Made by a program: the position numbers and the translations under genes. 64,000 nucleotides of DNA from Photobacterium sp. GJ3 (lineage in GTDB: Bacteria; Pseudomonadota; Gammaproteobacteria; Enterobacterales; Vibrionaceae): the NCBI RefSeq assembly GCF_018199995.1, contig NZ_CP073578.1, positions 372,001 to 436,000 of the forward strand, read 5' to 3'. Below are positions 17,152 to 26,700 of this stretch, one piece after another (position 1 is the first letter of the stretch; each line of letters starts with the position of its first letter). The notes beneath the pieces are model-generated. The model ran no database searches and had not been told where the DNA came from. It worked only from the letters and a program-made list of their open reading frames with translations.

Positions 17152-18147
17152 TCAGTTTTCGTACAGATAGCAGCGAACAAAATGATTCTCTGCCAGTTGG
17201 GTGACTTCCGGCAGACGCTGGCGGCATTGCTCTGTCGCATGCGTGCAGCGTCCGGCAAATGGACAGCCCAGGCTTTCTGGAGTCCACAGCGGAATATCCC
17301 CTTTATTGCCCGCCAGCGGATCGTGAATCGATTTGCTTGGATCCGGCACCGCTGAAATCAGCAACTGGGTATACGGGTGCTGCGGGTTGTGGATGATCGC
17401 TTCGGTATCGCCCCATTCCACCATGTGGCCGACATACATCACGGCCAGATCTTCGGCGATATAACGGGCAGTGGCGATATCGTGGGTGATATACAGCAGC
17501 GCCATTTCCCGCTCGAACTTCATTTCTTCCATCAGGTTGAGTACCCCGGCCCGGATGGAGACATCCAGCATCGAGGTCGGCTCATCGGCCAGGACGACTT
17601 CAGCACCGACCGCAATGTTCCGGGCCAGATTGACCCGCTGACGCTGACCGCCGGACAACTGATGCGGATATTTCTCCGCCGTTGCTTTGGGCGGGATCAG
17701 GCCAACCTGCTCCAGCAGATCGTAGACACGCTCTTCCAGCTCTTTTTTGTTGCCTTTGCTGACTTTGTTGTGAATCAGCAGCGGCCGGGCAATATGGTGA
17801 AAAATCGTGTGTGTCGGGTTCAGAGAGCCAAACGGATCCTGCCAGACCATCTGCACGCCCTGACGGTAGGTCATCAGGTCTGCTGTTTTGGTGATGTCCT
17901 GAATATCCCGGCCGTAGTATTCGATAGAACCGGCCGTCGGCTCATACATCTTGGCGATCATTTTCGCGGTGGTGGATTTTCCGGAACCGGATTCCCCCAC
18001 AACGGCCAGACCGCGACTTTTATACATTTTGAACGAGACCTGGTTCAGTGCCCGCATCATAGATTTTTTCAGCGAGTTACTGTTGACTGCAAAGTCTTTG
18101 ACCAGGTTTTTTCCTTCGATAATTGGTGTTCCCACTGGATTGCTCAT
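17152..18147 (-). CDS. ABC transporter ATPase, chitin oligosaccharide uptake (DppF-like)
   Basis: 331 residues. Nucleotide-binding subunit of an oligopeptide-type ABC importer: Walker A GESGSGKST (51-59), signature LSGGQRQR, Walker B VVLADEPTSMLDVS, and a C-terminal oligopeptide/dipeptide domain with cysteines (CPFAGRCTHATEQC) found in Dpp/Opp ATPases, where they can bind an Fe-S cluster. It pairs with the next ATPase gene to power import of chitobiose and related disaccharides. Matches VC0616 of V. cholerae by position. Separated by 18 bases from its partner gene. Confidence 0.88.
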   Translation of the reverse strand: MSNPVGTPIIEGKNLVKDFAVNSNSLKKSMMRALNQVSFKMYKSRGLAVVGESGSGKSTTAKMIAKMYEPTAGSIEYYGRDIQDITKTADLMTYRQGVQMVWQDPFGSLNPTHTIFHHIARPLLIHNKVSKGNKKELEERVYDLLEQVGLIPPKATAEKYPHQLSGGQRQRVNLARNIAVGAEVVLADEPTSMLDVSIRAGVLNLMEEMKFEREMALLYITHDIATARYIAEDLAVMYVGHMVEWGDTEAIIHNPQHPYTQLLISAVPDPSKSIHDPLAGNKGDIPLWTPESLGCPFAGRCTHATEQCRQRLPEVTQLAENHFVRCYLYEN

Positions 18148-18165
18148 CTTGCCTCCATTGTTCTT

Positions 18166-19131
18166 TTATTTGTTATACAGGTGGCAGTTGCTCAAACGGC
18201 CAGGTTCCAGTTGGCGAAGCTGTGTGCTTTGCGAGAAGCAGGCATCATGCGCTTGACTGCAGCGGGCCTGAAAACGGCATCCCTGCGGGATTTCCAATAA
18301 GTTCAGCGGGTTGCCCGGAATCCCGGTCAGACGGGTTTTCGGCCCGGTCAGTGGCGGGAAGGAACTCCCCAGTCCCTTTGTGTACGGGTGATACGGGGTT
18401 TCCAGAATTTGCTTGGAGGGGGCGACTTCCACCAGTTCGCCGGAATACATGATGCCGATGCGGTCGGAGAATTCGACCATCAGCGACAGGTCATGGGTGA
18501 TGAACAGAATGGCAAACCCAAACTCTTCTTTCAGGGCGTAGATCTTTTGCAGGATCTCGCGCTGAACCACGACGTCCAGTGCAGTCGTGGGCTCATCCAT
18601 GATGATGAGTTTCGGATTCAGCGCCAGCGCAATGGCAATCACCAGTCGCTGACGCATGCCGCCGGAAAACTGGTGCGGATAATCCTGTAACCGGTCCGGA
18701 TGGATATCGACGATTTCCAGCAGTCCCTGTGCCCGGCGAACGGCTTGCTCACGGGTAAGCGGCGTGTGGCGCATAATCACGTCACAGAACTGCTCTTCCA
18801 TAGTCAGAACCGGGTTGAGGGCGTTCATCGCGCTCTGAAAGACCATTGAAACCTCGCTCCAGCGAAAGCTGTTGAGCTTCTGATCATCAAATTTCAGAAT
18901 ATCGCCATGACCGTCGAACAGAACTTCCCCGCCCGTAATAAATGCAGGCGGCTTGTGCAGACGCATCAGGGAAAAGGCGACCGTGGATTTGCCACAACCG
19001 GATTCACCCGCCAGCCCGAAGACTTCGCCTTTCCCGATGTCAAAGCTGACATTGTTCACGGCGCGGACATCCCCGGCGTCGGTAATGTAGTCGACGCACA
19101 GGTTACGAATCGAGATTTGAGGTGTTGTCAT
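18166..19131 (-). CDS. ABC transporter ATPase, chitin oligosaccharide uptake (DppD-like)
   Basis: 321 residues. Walker A GESGCGKST (42-50), signature FSGGMRQR, Walker B LIIMDEPTTALDVV, and the C-terminal CRFQARCSQAHDAC cysteine cluster of Dpp/Opp-type ATPases. Forms a heterodimer with the neighbouring ATPase at the inner membrane. Its start overlaps the stop of the upstream permease gene by four bases (ATGA), so synthesis is coupled. Matches VC0617 by position. Confidence 0.88.
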   Translation of the reverse strand: MTTPQISIRNLCVDYITDAGDVRAVNNVSFDIGKGEVFGLAGESGCGKSTVAFSLMRLHKPPAFITGGEVLFDGHGDILKFDDQKLNSFRWSEVSMVFQSAMNALNPVLTMEEQFCDVIMRHTPLTREQAVRRAQGLLEIVDIHPDRLQDYPHQFSGGMRQRLVIAIALALNPKLIIMDEPTTALDVVVQREILQKIYALKEEFGFAILFITHDLSLMVEFSDRIGIMYSGELVEVAPSKQILETPYHPYTKGLGSSFPPLTGPKTRLTGIPGNPLNLLEIPQGCRFQARCSQAHDACFSQSTQLRQLEPGRLSNCHLYNK

Positions 19132-20159
19132 GACTTCTCTCCTCCCTGCAGGGCAGGCTGGGCGGTTACTTCTGTGGCAGCTTGTGCCTGTTGGTTTTTC
19201 TTTGCCAGATTTTTCCAGCGACGCAAGCCTTTGTGCGAGCGCAGTTGCGGGTTGGCAATCTCATCGACCGCAAAGTTCAGCATGGCCAGACCGATGGCAA
19301 TCAGCGTCAGCGCGATACATGGGGCCAGCAGTTCCCACCAGGCACCCACCAGCATCGAAGATGAGGTCTGCACGTTATAGAGCATGATGCCCCAGCTGAT
19401 GGAGTTCGGGTCGCCCAGTCCCAGGAAGGACAGCGTGGCTTCGGTCATGATGGCCAGCATGACGGAGCCGATGAAGCTGGCACCGATGATGGAAATCAGG
19501 TTCGGCAGGATTTCCACGAAAATGATGCGCCATGAAGATTCACCGAGCACTTCAGCGGCCTTGACGAATTCTTTCTCGCGCAGAGACAGGGTCTGGGCCC
19601 GAACGACCCGTGCGCCCCATGCCCAGGAGGTCATGGCGATGACCACGGCAATCGTCAGCGGACCGGCCTGACCGATAAAGGCTGCAATGACGAACAGGAG
19701 CGGGAGCTGCGGCATCACCAGCATGATGTTCATGGCCGCCGTTAACACATCATCAACGCGACCGCCGAAGTAGCCGGCAGAAACACCAATCACAGTCGCC
19801 AGAAAACACACCATCAGGCCCGCACCGAAGCCAACCGCCAGCGACGTCCGCGCGCCATAGACCAGCTGCGACCAGATATCGCGGCCCATGCGGGAAGTGC
19901 CCATCACGTGTTCGGCTTTTTTCGACATCCGCAGCGTGCGTTTGTTGTCTGCCAGGTTCTGTGCCACCCAGCCATCCGGATTGTTCTGAGCCGATTTGAC
20001 GATGAACGATGGATATTCATGCGGATTGCCAGTCCGGCGATCCGGTTCATGCTGCGTAATCAAGGGGGCAAAAATTGCCGCGAGGATAAAGGCACTGATA
20101 ATGATCAGCCCGGCCAGCGCTTTGTAGTTGTTTGAGAGTAGTTTGATAAACCCTTTCAT
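19128..20159 (-). CDS. ABC transporter permease, chitin oligosaccharide uptake (DppC-like)
   Basis: 343 residues with an N-terminal membrane helix (about 13-33), a periplasmic loop, then five more helices. The cytoplasmic coupling segment with the EAA-type sequence AAEVLGESSWRIIFVEILPN contacts the ATPase. Second transmembrane subunit of the importer, lying two bases downstream of the first permease gene. Matches VC0618 by position. Confidence 0.88.
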   Translation of the reverse strand: MKGFIKLLSNNYKALAGLIIISAFILAAIFAPLITQHEPDRRTGNPHEYPSFIVKSAQNNPDGWVAQNLADNKRTLRMSKKAEHVMGTSRMGRDIWSQLVYGARTSLAVGFGAGLMVCFLATVIGVSAGYFGGRVDDVLTAAMNIMLVMPQLPLLFVIAAFIGQAGPLTIAVVIAMTSWAWGARVVRAQTLSLREKEFVKAAEVLGESSWRIIFVEILPNLISIIGASFIGSVMLAIMTEATLSFLGLGDPNSISWGIMLYNVQTSSSMLVGAWWELLAPCIALTLIAIGLAMLNFAVDEIANPQLRSHKGLRRWKNLAKKNQQAQAATEVTAQPALQGGEKS

Positions 20160-20161
20160 GA

Positions 20162-21151
20162 TTATTTGCCTCCCTTACGCAGGCGCGGATCCAGTGCCAC
20201 AATCAGCAGATCGGCCATGAAGTTAAAGAACAGCATAAACATCGTCATGATGAGTAACTGACCCTGCAGTACCTGATAATCCCGGGCATGAATGGCATTG
20301 AGCATCACGGTACCCAAGCCCGGATAGTTAAAGATGATTTCAACGATTAACTGTCCGCCAATCGCCATCCCCAGAGCCATCGACAGCGCGGTGACGCTGG
20401 GCAGCATGGCATTCCGGGCAGCGTAGTTGAAGACCACCCGGTTTTCGTTCAGCCCTTTGCCTTTGGCCATGGTGATGTAGTCTTCATTGAGCAGGTTGAT
20501 CATGTTATTCCGCATGCTGATCAGGAAGCCCCCGATCTGAATCGCAGTGGCACACAGCAGCGGCAGTGCAGCGTGGTAAAGCACATCCTGATAAAACGCC
20601 AGACTGGTCCAGTCCGGTAAAGTGCCTGGCGTGTAGGCGTAGCTGGTCGGGAACCATTTCAGGCCCATGCCAAAGGTGAAGAGCACCAGCATGGCGATCA
20701 CCACCGGAGGCACGGCCTGGATGACGAGCATGCCCGGTGACACGAAGGCATCATATTTGCTGCCGCGTTTCCAGGCGGCGAAGATACCCAGCACGGAGCC
20801 GATGCAGAAGGCCATAATCACCGCCGACCCCGCCAGAAACAGGGACCAGCCAACCGCGCCACCGAGAATATCGTTCACGGTCTGCGGGTAGAATTTGATC
20901 GAGATCCCCAGATCCCAATTCAGAATACTTTTGATGTAGGTGAAATATTGTTCGTACCATGTCTGCGCTTCGTCGAAGCCCAGCAGTTTTTTCATGGCTT
21001 CAATCCGTTCTGCGGTGACCTGGACTGAGGCATTGGCGAACATCATAGTCACCGGGTCGCCGGGCATGGCCCGGGGAATAGCAAAGTTCAATGTGGCTGC
21101 AAAGAGCAGAGCAACCAGATAGAACGATAAACGACGAAGAAAAAATCCCAT
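20162..21151 (-). CDS. ABC transporter permease, chitin oligosaccharide uptake (DppB-like)
   Basis: 329 residues, six predicted membrane helices. It has the N-terminal FFLRRLSFYLVALLFAATLNFAIPRAMPGDP typical of DppB/OppB permeases, and the coupling loop (YAARNAMLPSVTALSMALG). The frame extends upstream to a TTG at 21169, but the ATG at 21151 is preceded by AAAGGTGAG at proper spacing and is preferred. First permease after the binding-protein gene; the 140-base gap upstream may hold a processing or attenuation hairpin. Matches VC0619 by position. Confidence 0.88.
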   Translation of the reverse strand: MGFFLRRLSFYLVALLFAATLNFAIPRAMPGDPVTMMFANASVQVTAERIEAMKKLLGFDEAQTWYEQYFTYIKSILNWDLGISIKFYPQTVNDILGGAVGWSLFLAGSAVIMAFCIGSVLGIFAAWKRGSKYDAFVSPGMLVIQAVPPVVIAMLVLFTFGMGLKWFPTSYAYTPGTLPDWTSLAFYQDVLYHAALPLLCATAIQIGGFLISMRNNMINLLNEDYITMAKGKGLNENRVVFNYAARNAMLPSVTALSMALGMAIGGQLIVEIIFNYPGLGTVMLNAIHARDYQVLQGQLLIMTMFMLFFNFMADLLIVALDPRLRKGGK

Positions 21152-21291
21152 AACTCTCACCTTTCCCAACCAGTGACTTACGACGCTGGGCTGAACTCAA
21201 AACGTAAAACCCCCTGACGCTGTGCGCCATACGTGTCATCGTACGGGGGAAGAGGCGGTGCACAGGGCGTGCACCGCAAATAAAGTTGTAA

Positions 21292-22965
21292 TTATGATTT
21301 AGGTTTCAGGTCAAGCACTTGCAACAGACGCTCTGGTACACCAGCCCAGACCATTGGACGGCCGTTCGGGTGCTTCTCGTTCCACCAGCCCGTGAATCGG
21401 GTTGAGTTGTACTGGAACATGTCTGCACCAGACAGCACTGGAACGGTAATCTGGTTCTCAGCAATGATCTTCTGAATTTTGTGAGCCATCGCCATCTGCT
21501 CTTTCTTGTCGGCTGTTTTATAGAAGCCGTCCAGCAGTTGGTCCAGTTCAGCATTCTTGAAGAAATGCATCGAGAAACGTGGGTTCCCTTCGCCTTGCAA
21601 ACGGGAGTTGAAGCCACTGTTCCAGTACAGGTGCGGATCTGCACCGTGGAAGTAGTTGGTATAGGCAACGTCGTACGAACCTTTCAGCATCGCTTCATTG
21701 TAAACCGCGAAGTCAGGTGTCCGTGCGTTGGCTTTGATACCGACATCCTGGAGCTGCTCAACAGCCAACTGAACCGTATTGTTGAAATCAGTCCAGCCGT
21801 TTGGCGATTGTACATCCAGCTCAATTTTCTTACCGCTGGGTGATTCAACGAAACCATCGCCGTCGAGGTCTTTAAAGCCTGCTTTTTTCAGCAGCGCTTT
21901 GGCACCATCAACGTTGTAGGTGTTGTATTGCTTATACTGGTTATAAACCGCATTGTCAGACCAAGGCTTGAATGCGTCACCCAGACCGGAAGCATAGTGG
22001 TTGGGTGTACCGTTGCCATAGAAGGCAATGTCAATAATGGTTTGACGGTCAATCGCCATGGAGAACGCACGACGGAACTCAATGTTGTTGATGGCTTCGT
22101 TGTTGCCTGCTTTCGGCGACTTGAAGTTCAGCATGAACGCCTGGGTGCCTGCTGCCGGATACCAGTATTTGTGATTCGGATTTGCCGCCGCATAGGTGCT
22201 GTCGATATCTGGAATGAACGAAGACGTCCAGTCCAGTTCAGAGGCGATCACTTTGCTCAGCAACTGGTCGTTGTTTGCGATCTGTGGCATGCGGATACAA
22301 TCGATATCCAGGTTGGCGTTATCCCAGTAATGCGGGTTACGACACTGGATGTACAGCTGCGGGGTGAAGGTGTCGATTTCAGTGAACGGACCTGTACCGA
22401 CAGGGTTTTCATTGGCGAAGGTTTCAGGCTCTTTCACCTTGCTCCAGATGTGCTCAGGCACGATGCTGACGAACGACATCTCATAAGGCACATTGGAGTT
22501 CGCTTCTGTCAGGTCGAAGGTAATTTTGTCGCCGTCAACTTTGACATTTTTCACCCACTTGATGATGCCACGCTGGTCCAATGCAGGATGCTTGCGCAGC
22601 ATGTCATAGGTGAATGCCACGTCTTTGGCAGTAAACGGGGTGCCGTCAGACCATTTCACACCGTCACGAATCACATAAGTGACCTGCATCAGGTCATCAG
22701 ACATGTAAAAGTCTTTTGCCAGACGCATCACGGGATCATTGCCGTGCATTTGGTTGAAAACAGCCAATTGCTCGTAAACGAAGTCGGTGGTGGTACGAAG
22801 GTTGGTTTGCAGATAAGGGTTGAAGTTACGTACCAGGGTCGGATAGAAATCCGGCACAATGGTCAGTTCACTGCGCTCTGCACTCATGGCTGGTGCAGTC
22901 ATTGCCGCGGCTGCAACAGCCAGAGCGGTCAGAGTTACCTTTGTTTTCTTTATGTTGGCAAGCAT
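21292..22965 (-). CDS. periplasmic chitin oligosaccharide-binding protein (CBP)
   Basis: 557 residues with a signal peptide (cleavage after about residue 28, SAERSELTIV). Family 5 extracellular solute-binding protein with the DGVKWSDGTPFTAKDV signature near residue 105. Named CBP in Vibrio (VC0620). It delivers chitin disaccharides to the ABC importer and, when unliganded, holds the sensor ChiS in its inactive state, so it is both receptor and regulator. First gene of the operon, which reads 22965 to 12570 with ABC, GH9, GspK and GH20 genes in the V. cholerae order. chiS lies just upstream in the same direction. Confidence 0.9.
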   Translation of the reverse strand: MLANIKKTKVTLTALAVAAAAMTAPAMSAERSELTIVPDFYPTLVRNFNPYLQTNLRTTTDFVYEQLAVFNQMHGNDPVMRLAKDFYMSDDLMQVTYVIRDGVKWSDGTPFTAKDVAFTYDMLRKHPALDQRGIIKWVKNVKVDGDKITFDLTEANSNVPYEMSFVSIVPEHIWSKVKEPETFANENPVGTGPFTEIDTFTPQLYIQCRNPHYWDNANLDIDCIRMPQIANNDQLLSKVIASELDWTSSFIPDIDSTYAAANPNHKYWYPAAGTQAFMLNFKSPKAGNNEAINNIEFRRAFSMAIDRQTIIDIAFYGNGTPNHYASGLGDAFKPWSDNAVYNQYKQYNTYNVDGAKALLKKAGFKDLDGDGFVESPSGKKIELDVQSPNGWTDFNNTVQLAVEQLQDVGIKANARTPDFAVYNEAMLKGSYDVAYTNYFHGADPHLYWNSGFNSRLQGEGNPRFSMHFFKNAELDQLLDGFYKTADKKEQMAMAHKIQKIIAENQITVPVLSGADMFQYNSTRFTGWWNEKHPNGRPMVWAGVPERLLQVLDLKPKS

Positions 22966-23713
22966 AGCTGTTCCTTACTCTTTGCTTTGTAGGGTTTCCG
23001 TTTCACTTAGGTCTCCTGCCTTCAATGGCGGAGCTGCTTATCCACTCTGTCGCGGCTGAGTAAAGCGACCGCAATTCAGATGGCCTGTGGACACTCAGTG
23101 CCTTAAGGAAACGATTTCAGACGATATTCGTCAATTCCATCGCTCGTTAAAAACGTCAAAACTATCCTACGTGCTGTTAAAACCGTAAAAATCGGGATGG
23201 ATTTTACCTGTTGGCGACGGATGTTTCACGTCGAAATGGGGGTGGGATTGAATCTCATGTGAGTGCCTACTACTCCTTTGTGTCAGTTTTATGAAGGGCT
23301 TAAAATTCGTTGGTTTTGCATCGGAATATTGGGAACAACCGCGGAGTGCTTATTTTCAAACGGAAATTTTTTGTGAATATTTTGTTGTGATTGGCTTCTC
23401 ATATCATGAATTTTATCACTACAGAAGGGGGCTCAGGGGACATATGGCGTATTTTTGGCCGCTGTGCAGTGCAATTTTTACTGCTGAAACAAGAGAAAAA
23501 GCGGCTTATTTTTTATCGGGAGAATTAAGTTTTCCGACAGATTTCAGACCATGGTACGGGCTTGAAATACAGGGAAAGCGGAGGGGTTTCGGTTTGGGGG
23601 AGCGTGGAAGGCAGGTCGTCTAATTGCCGGGTGTGCGAGGGGCATGTGGCTCAGAAACTCGGCTCTTGACGTCCCCTGAGCTTGACCTGTCGTAAGAGAT
23701 GCGTCTCTCGGAT
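22966..23713. other. long intergenic region between chiS and the chb operon
   Basis: About 750 bases without a credible gene. The right two thirds are AT-rich and carry a plus-strand open frame of 110 codons (23291-23623) with poor composition and no ribosome binding site, which I do not call. The left third must hold the chb operon promoter and its regulatory sites; a short inverted repeat (agagatgcgtctct, 23696-23709) lies just beyond the chiS stop. Confidence 0.6.
23146..23191. promoter_or_regulatory. two phased direct repeats in the chb promoter region, candidate ChiS sites
   Basis: GTTAAAAACGTCAAAA (23146-23161) and GTTAAAACCGTAAAAA (23176-23191) match at 14 of 16 bases with an exact 30-bp period, close to three helical turns, so both would face the same side of the helix. 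They lie 181-226 bases before the CBP start, and the minus strand of the first includes a TTGACG -35-like hexamer. ChiS is known to bind two sites at the V. cholerae chb promoter; assignment to ChiS here is inference. Confidence 0.5.
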
Positions 23714-26700
23714 TCAGCCTTGAACCATCCGTTGAATCCGGTTTCGCATCTCAGTCATTTGCTCGCGCTCAGGGCTGGCTTTCGGACAACGGGCCAGCAC
23801 AAAATCCAGTGTACTGATCACTGTGCGCCAGCGGGGCGTTTTCGGCAACGTCTCGACATGCAGGTATTTGTCCAGCGTTCGGGTTTGCAGCGTACTGCGG
23901 TCCAGATAAACACGCCATAAACCGCTCTCTTCGGCCAGATCAAACTTGGTTTTCCCGGTTTGCGATTCCCAGACATGCAGGCTGGCTTTCATCACCTCGA
24001 CCAGCAGCTCACGGAGCTGATCGGCTTTATCCGGCTGGCCGTGGTCCAGCCGATCGGCCAGTTGACTGAATTCATCCCCCAGTGCCCGCAGTTGTTGCAG
24101 GCTGTGCTTGTCACCATCTGCCGCAAAACCGGACAAGACATCCACGGCATTTTCCAGCAGCGCGATGCGCTCTTCGGAGCTCGGTCCCTGACTGTCAAAG
24201 AGGAACATCTGGCTGAGTCCGGAAGCCTCCGGTAACTGAATCAGATCCGTCGCCAGTGTCAGATTCTCATCCTGGATTCGGTAGGTTAGCTCGCCACTGT
24301 AATGCCGGTTCTGCTCAATATGATCGGGGAGCTGAGTCAACAGGATGTCCTGAATCGACAAGCGCTCCAGTTGTTCCGGGGAACGCAGAAACAGCTGTCC
24401 GGCAGCATGGTTGGCGTAGCGGATCCGTCCGTCATTGCGGACGCACAAAATGGCTTCGCTGGTGGTTTCAAGCAGGCCCAGCAGGCGGGTTTGCGTGTCG
24501 AGTAAAGCGGCCTGTACGGCTTCCCGGTGCTGAATTTCCTGTTGCAGTGTGACATTTTCCTGCCGTTGTCGTTCCGCCTGAGCGGCCTGTAAATGTGCCC
24601 GGATCCGGGCGGTCAGTTCATCTTTGTGGAACGGCTTGCTCAGATAGTCGTTGGCACCATACTCAAAGCCTTTCACCCGGTCCTGCACCTGACCCAGTGC
24701 CGACAGCATGATGACCGGCAGTTCAATCAGAGAAAAACGGGTGCGCAGCTGCTGACAGACTTCATAGCCACTCATGCCGGGCATCATGACATCCAGCAGG
24801 ATCAGATCCGGCTGATGGGTGTCCAGAAGTTGCAGGGCCTGAGGGCCGTTTTCTGCAGTGATCACCCTGAATCCGGACATCCGCAGGAAGCTGGTCACCA
24901 CCTGAAGATTGACCGGCTCATCATCGACCACCAGCAGCAGTTCACCATCGGCCTGTTCAGGTAAATCTCCGGATTCAATGACATGGGGTTCCTGGCGCGG
25001 CGCCTGAAAATGGGTTTGAACCCTGCATTGTTTGCTGCGGGCAATTTCGTCTGCTGTGGCCAGAGGTAACGTAAAGCTGAAGGTGGTGCCGATCATCGGC
25101 TGGCTGCTGACATACAAACTGCCGCCCATCAGCTCAATCAGCTGGCGTGTGATCGACAGTCCCAGCCCCGCACCCTGGCGGTAGTTCGGCGCTCCGATGT
25201 TGGCCTGCACCAGCGGTTCAAAAATATGCTCAAGCTGCTCTGACGGAATGCCTTGTCCGGTATCCACGACTTGAATCCGGACCTGATTTTCCAGAATGGT
25301 GGCAGACAGGATGATTTTGCCTTCTGTGGTGTACTTGATGGCATTGCCAACCAGATTATAGAGAATTTGTTCCAGCCGCTGTTCATCCGCCAGAACCAAC
25401 GGCAGATCCGGCTGAATCTGGTTGATGATCCGGACCGGCTTGTTATCCAGTAAATGGGAAGACAGCTCCAGAACGAGGCGGTTGGCAGCCGCCAGATCGA
25501 CAGCATGGGGCTGAATATCCAGATCGCCGTAACGCATTTTATGGTAATCGAGCAGGTCATCGACCAGCCGGGTCAGGCGCTGGCCGCTGCTGATCATCAT
25601 CTCCAACTGACGGGCTTGTCCGGACTGGACTGGACCATTGGCCCCCGCCATCAGTGCTTCAGCAATGCCCACCATGCCATGCAGCGGCGTCCGCAACTCA
25701 TGGGAGGTGGTCGCCAGAAATTCATCTTTGAGCTTATCAGCGGTTTGCAGTTCGTCATTCTGCTGCTGAATCACCGCCAGATTTTGCTCCAACTCTTTAT
25801 TCTGTTCACGGATCAGGGTGATTTTTTCCCGGATCGAACGCTGCATCCGGGCAAAGCTGATCGCCAGACGGCCAATTTCATCCCGGCGATCGGTCGAGGT
25901 GATTTTCTGATCCAGATCACCTGCTGAAACCTGCTCCGCAGCCCAGGTCAGCCGCAGCAGCGGCGCAGTAATATAGTTCGACAGCCAGTGGGCTGTCAGG
26001 GTCACGCCGATGACGGCAGCCAGAATGGCGAGGAGAAAAAATTCCTCCAGCTTATGAATTCTGGAGAACGCTTCCTGCTCTGGTAACTCGACGGCCAGTG
26101 CCCATTGATGGCCAAGGACATCAATGGGAGCATAAGCACTGAGTACCGGAATGTTCTGGTAATTGTGCAGGCTGCCCACACCCGCCTGTCCGGCCAGTGC
26201 CGCATCAATGCTTTTGCTGGACAGTTGCTGAGGGAGGTCATTTTCTTTTGGTAAGCGCAGGCTGTGATCCGGACCAACTAGCAATGTCTGGACGGACTGG
26301 CTGCCTTCCCGGCTGTTGATCATCACCGAGGCAAGGGCTTGGTTGTTCAGCTGGAAAAAAGCATAACTGTGCAGGTAACCGTGCTGGATGATGGGCGCAG
26401 CAAACCAGGCCGTTGCGCTACCGTCAGCATGCTCTGCAGTGAAGTCGGTAAAGGCGACGGGTAACGGCTCGGATTCACGTTCACCGGTTTGCTGGCGCGC
26501 ATGTTGGGATTGCCGGACCCGATATTGATTCGTCAGGCTCTGGATGCTGAGGAAGGTCTCGTTCAGCGCCGGAAACTGTGCAGTCGCCTGAGACAGATTG
26601 GCCGCAAACAAATCTTGATTCTGCGAGGTATAAACGACATTCCCATCCAGATCGACCAGCAAGATATCCAGAAAATCGGAACGTTTCAGATACTCTTCAT

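Noticed and set aside
21928-22992. 354-codon plus-strand frame opposite the chitin-binding protein gene
   Set aside because: Shadow frame: the opposite strand encodes a full-length family 5 binding protein with signal peptide. Long antisense frames are common in GC-rich coding DNA.
23291-23623. 110-codon plus-strand frame in the chiS-chb gap
   Set aside because: No ribosome binding site at its start, odd aromatic-rich composition, no recognisable domain; it lies in AT-rich intergenic DNA with probable promoter function.
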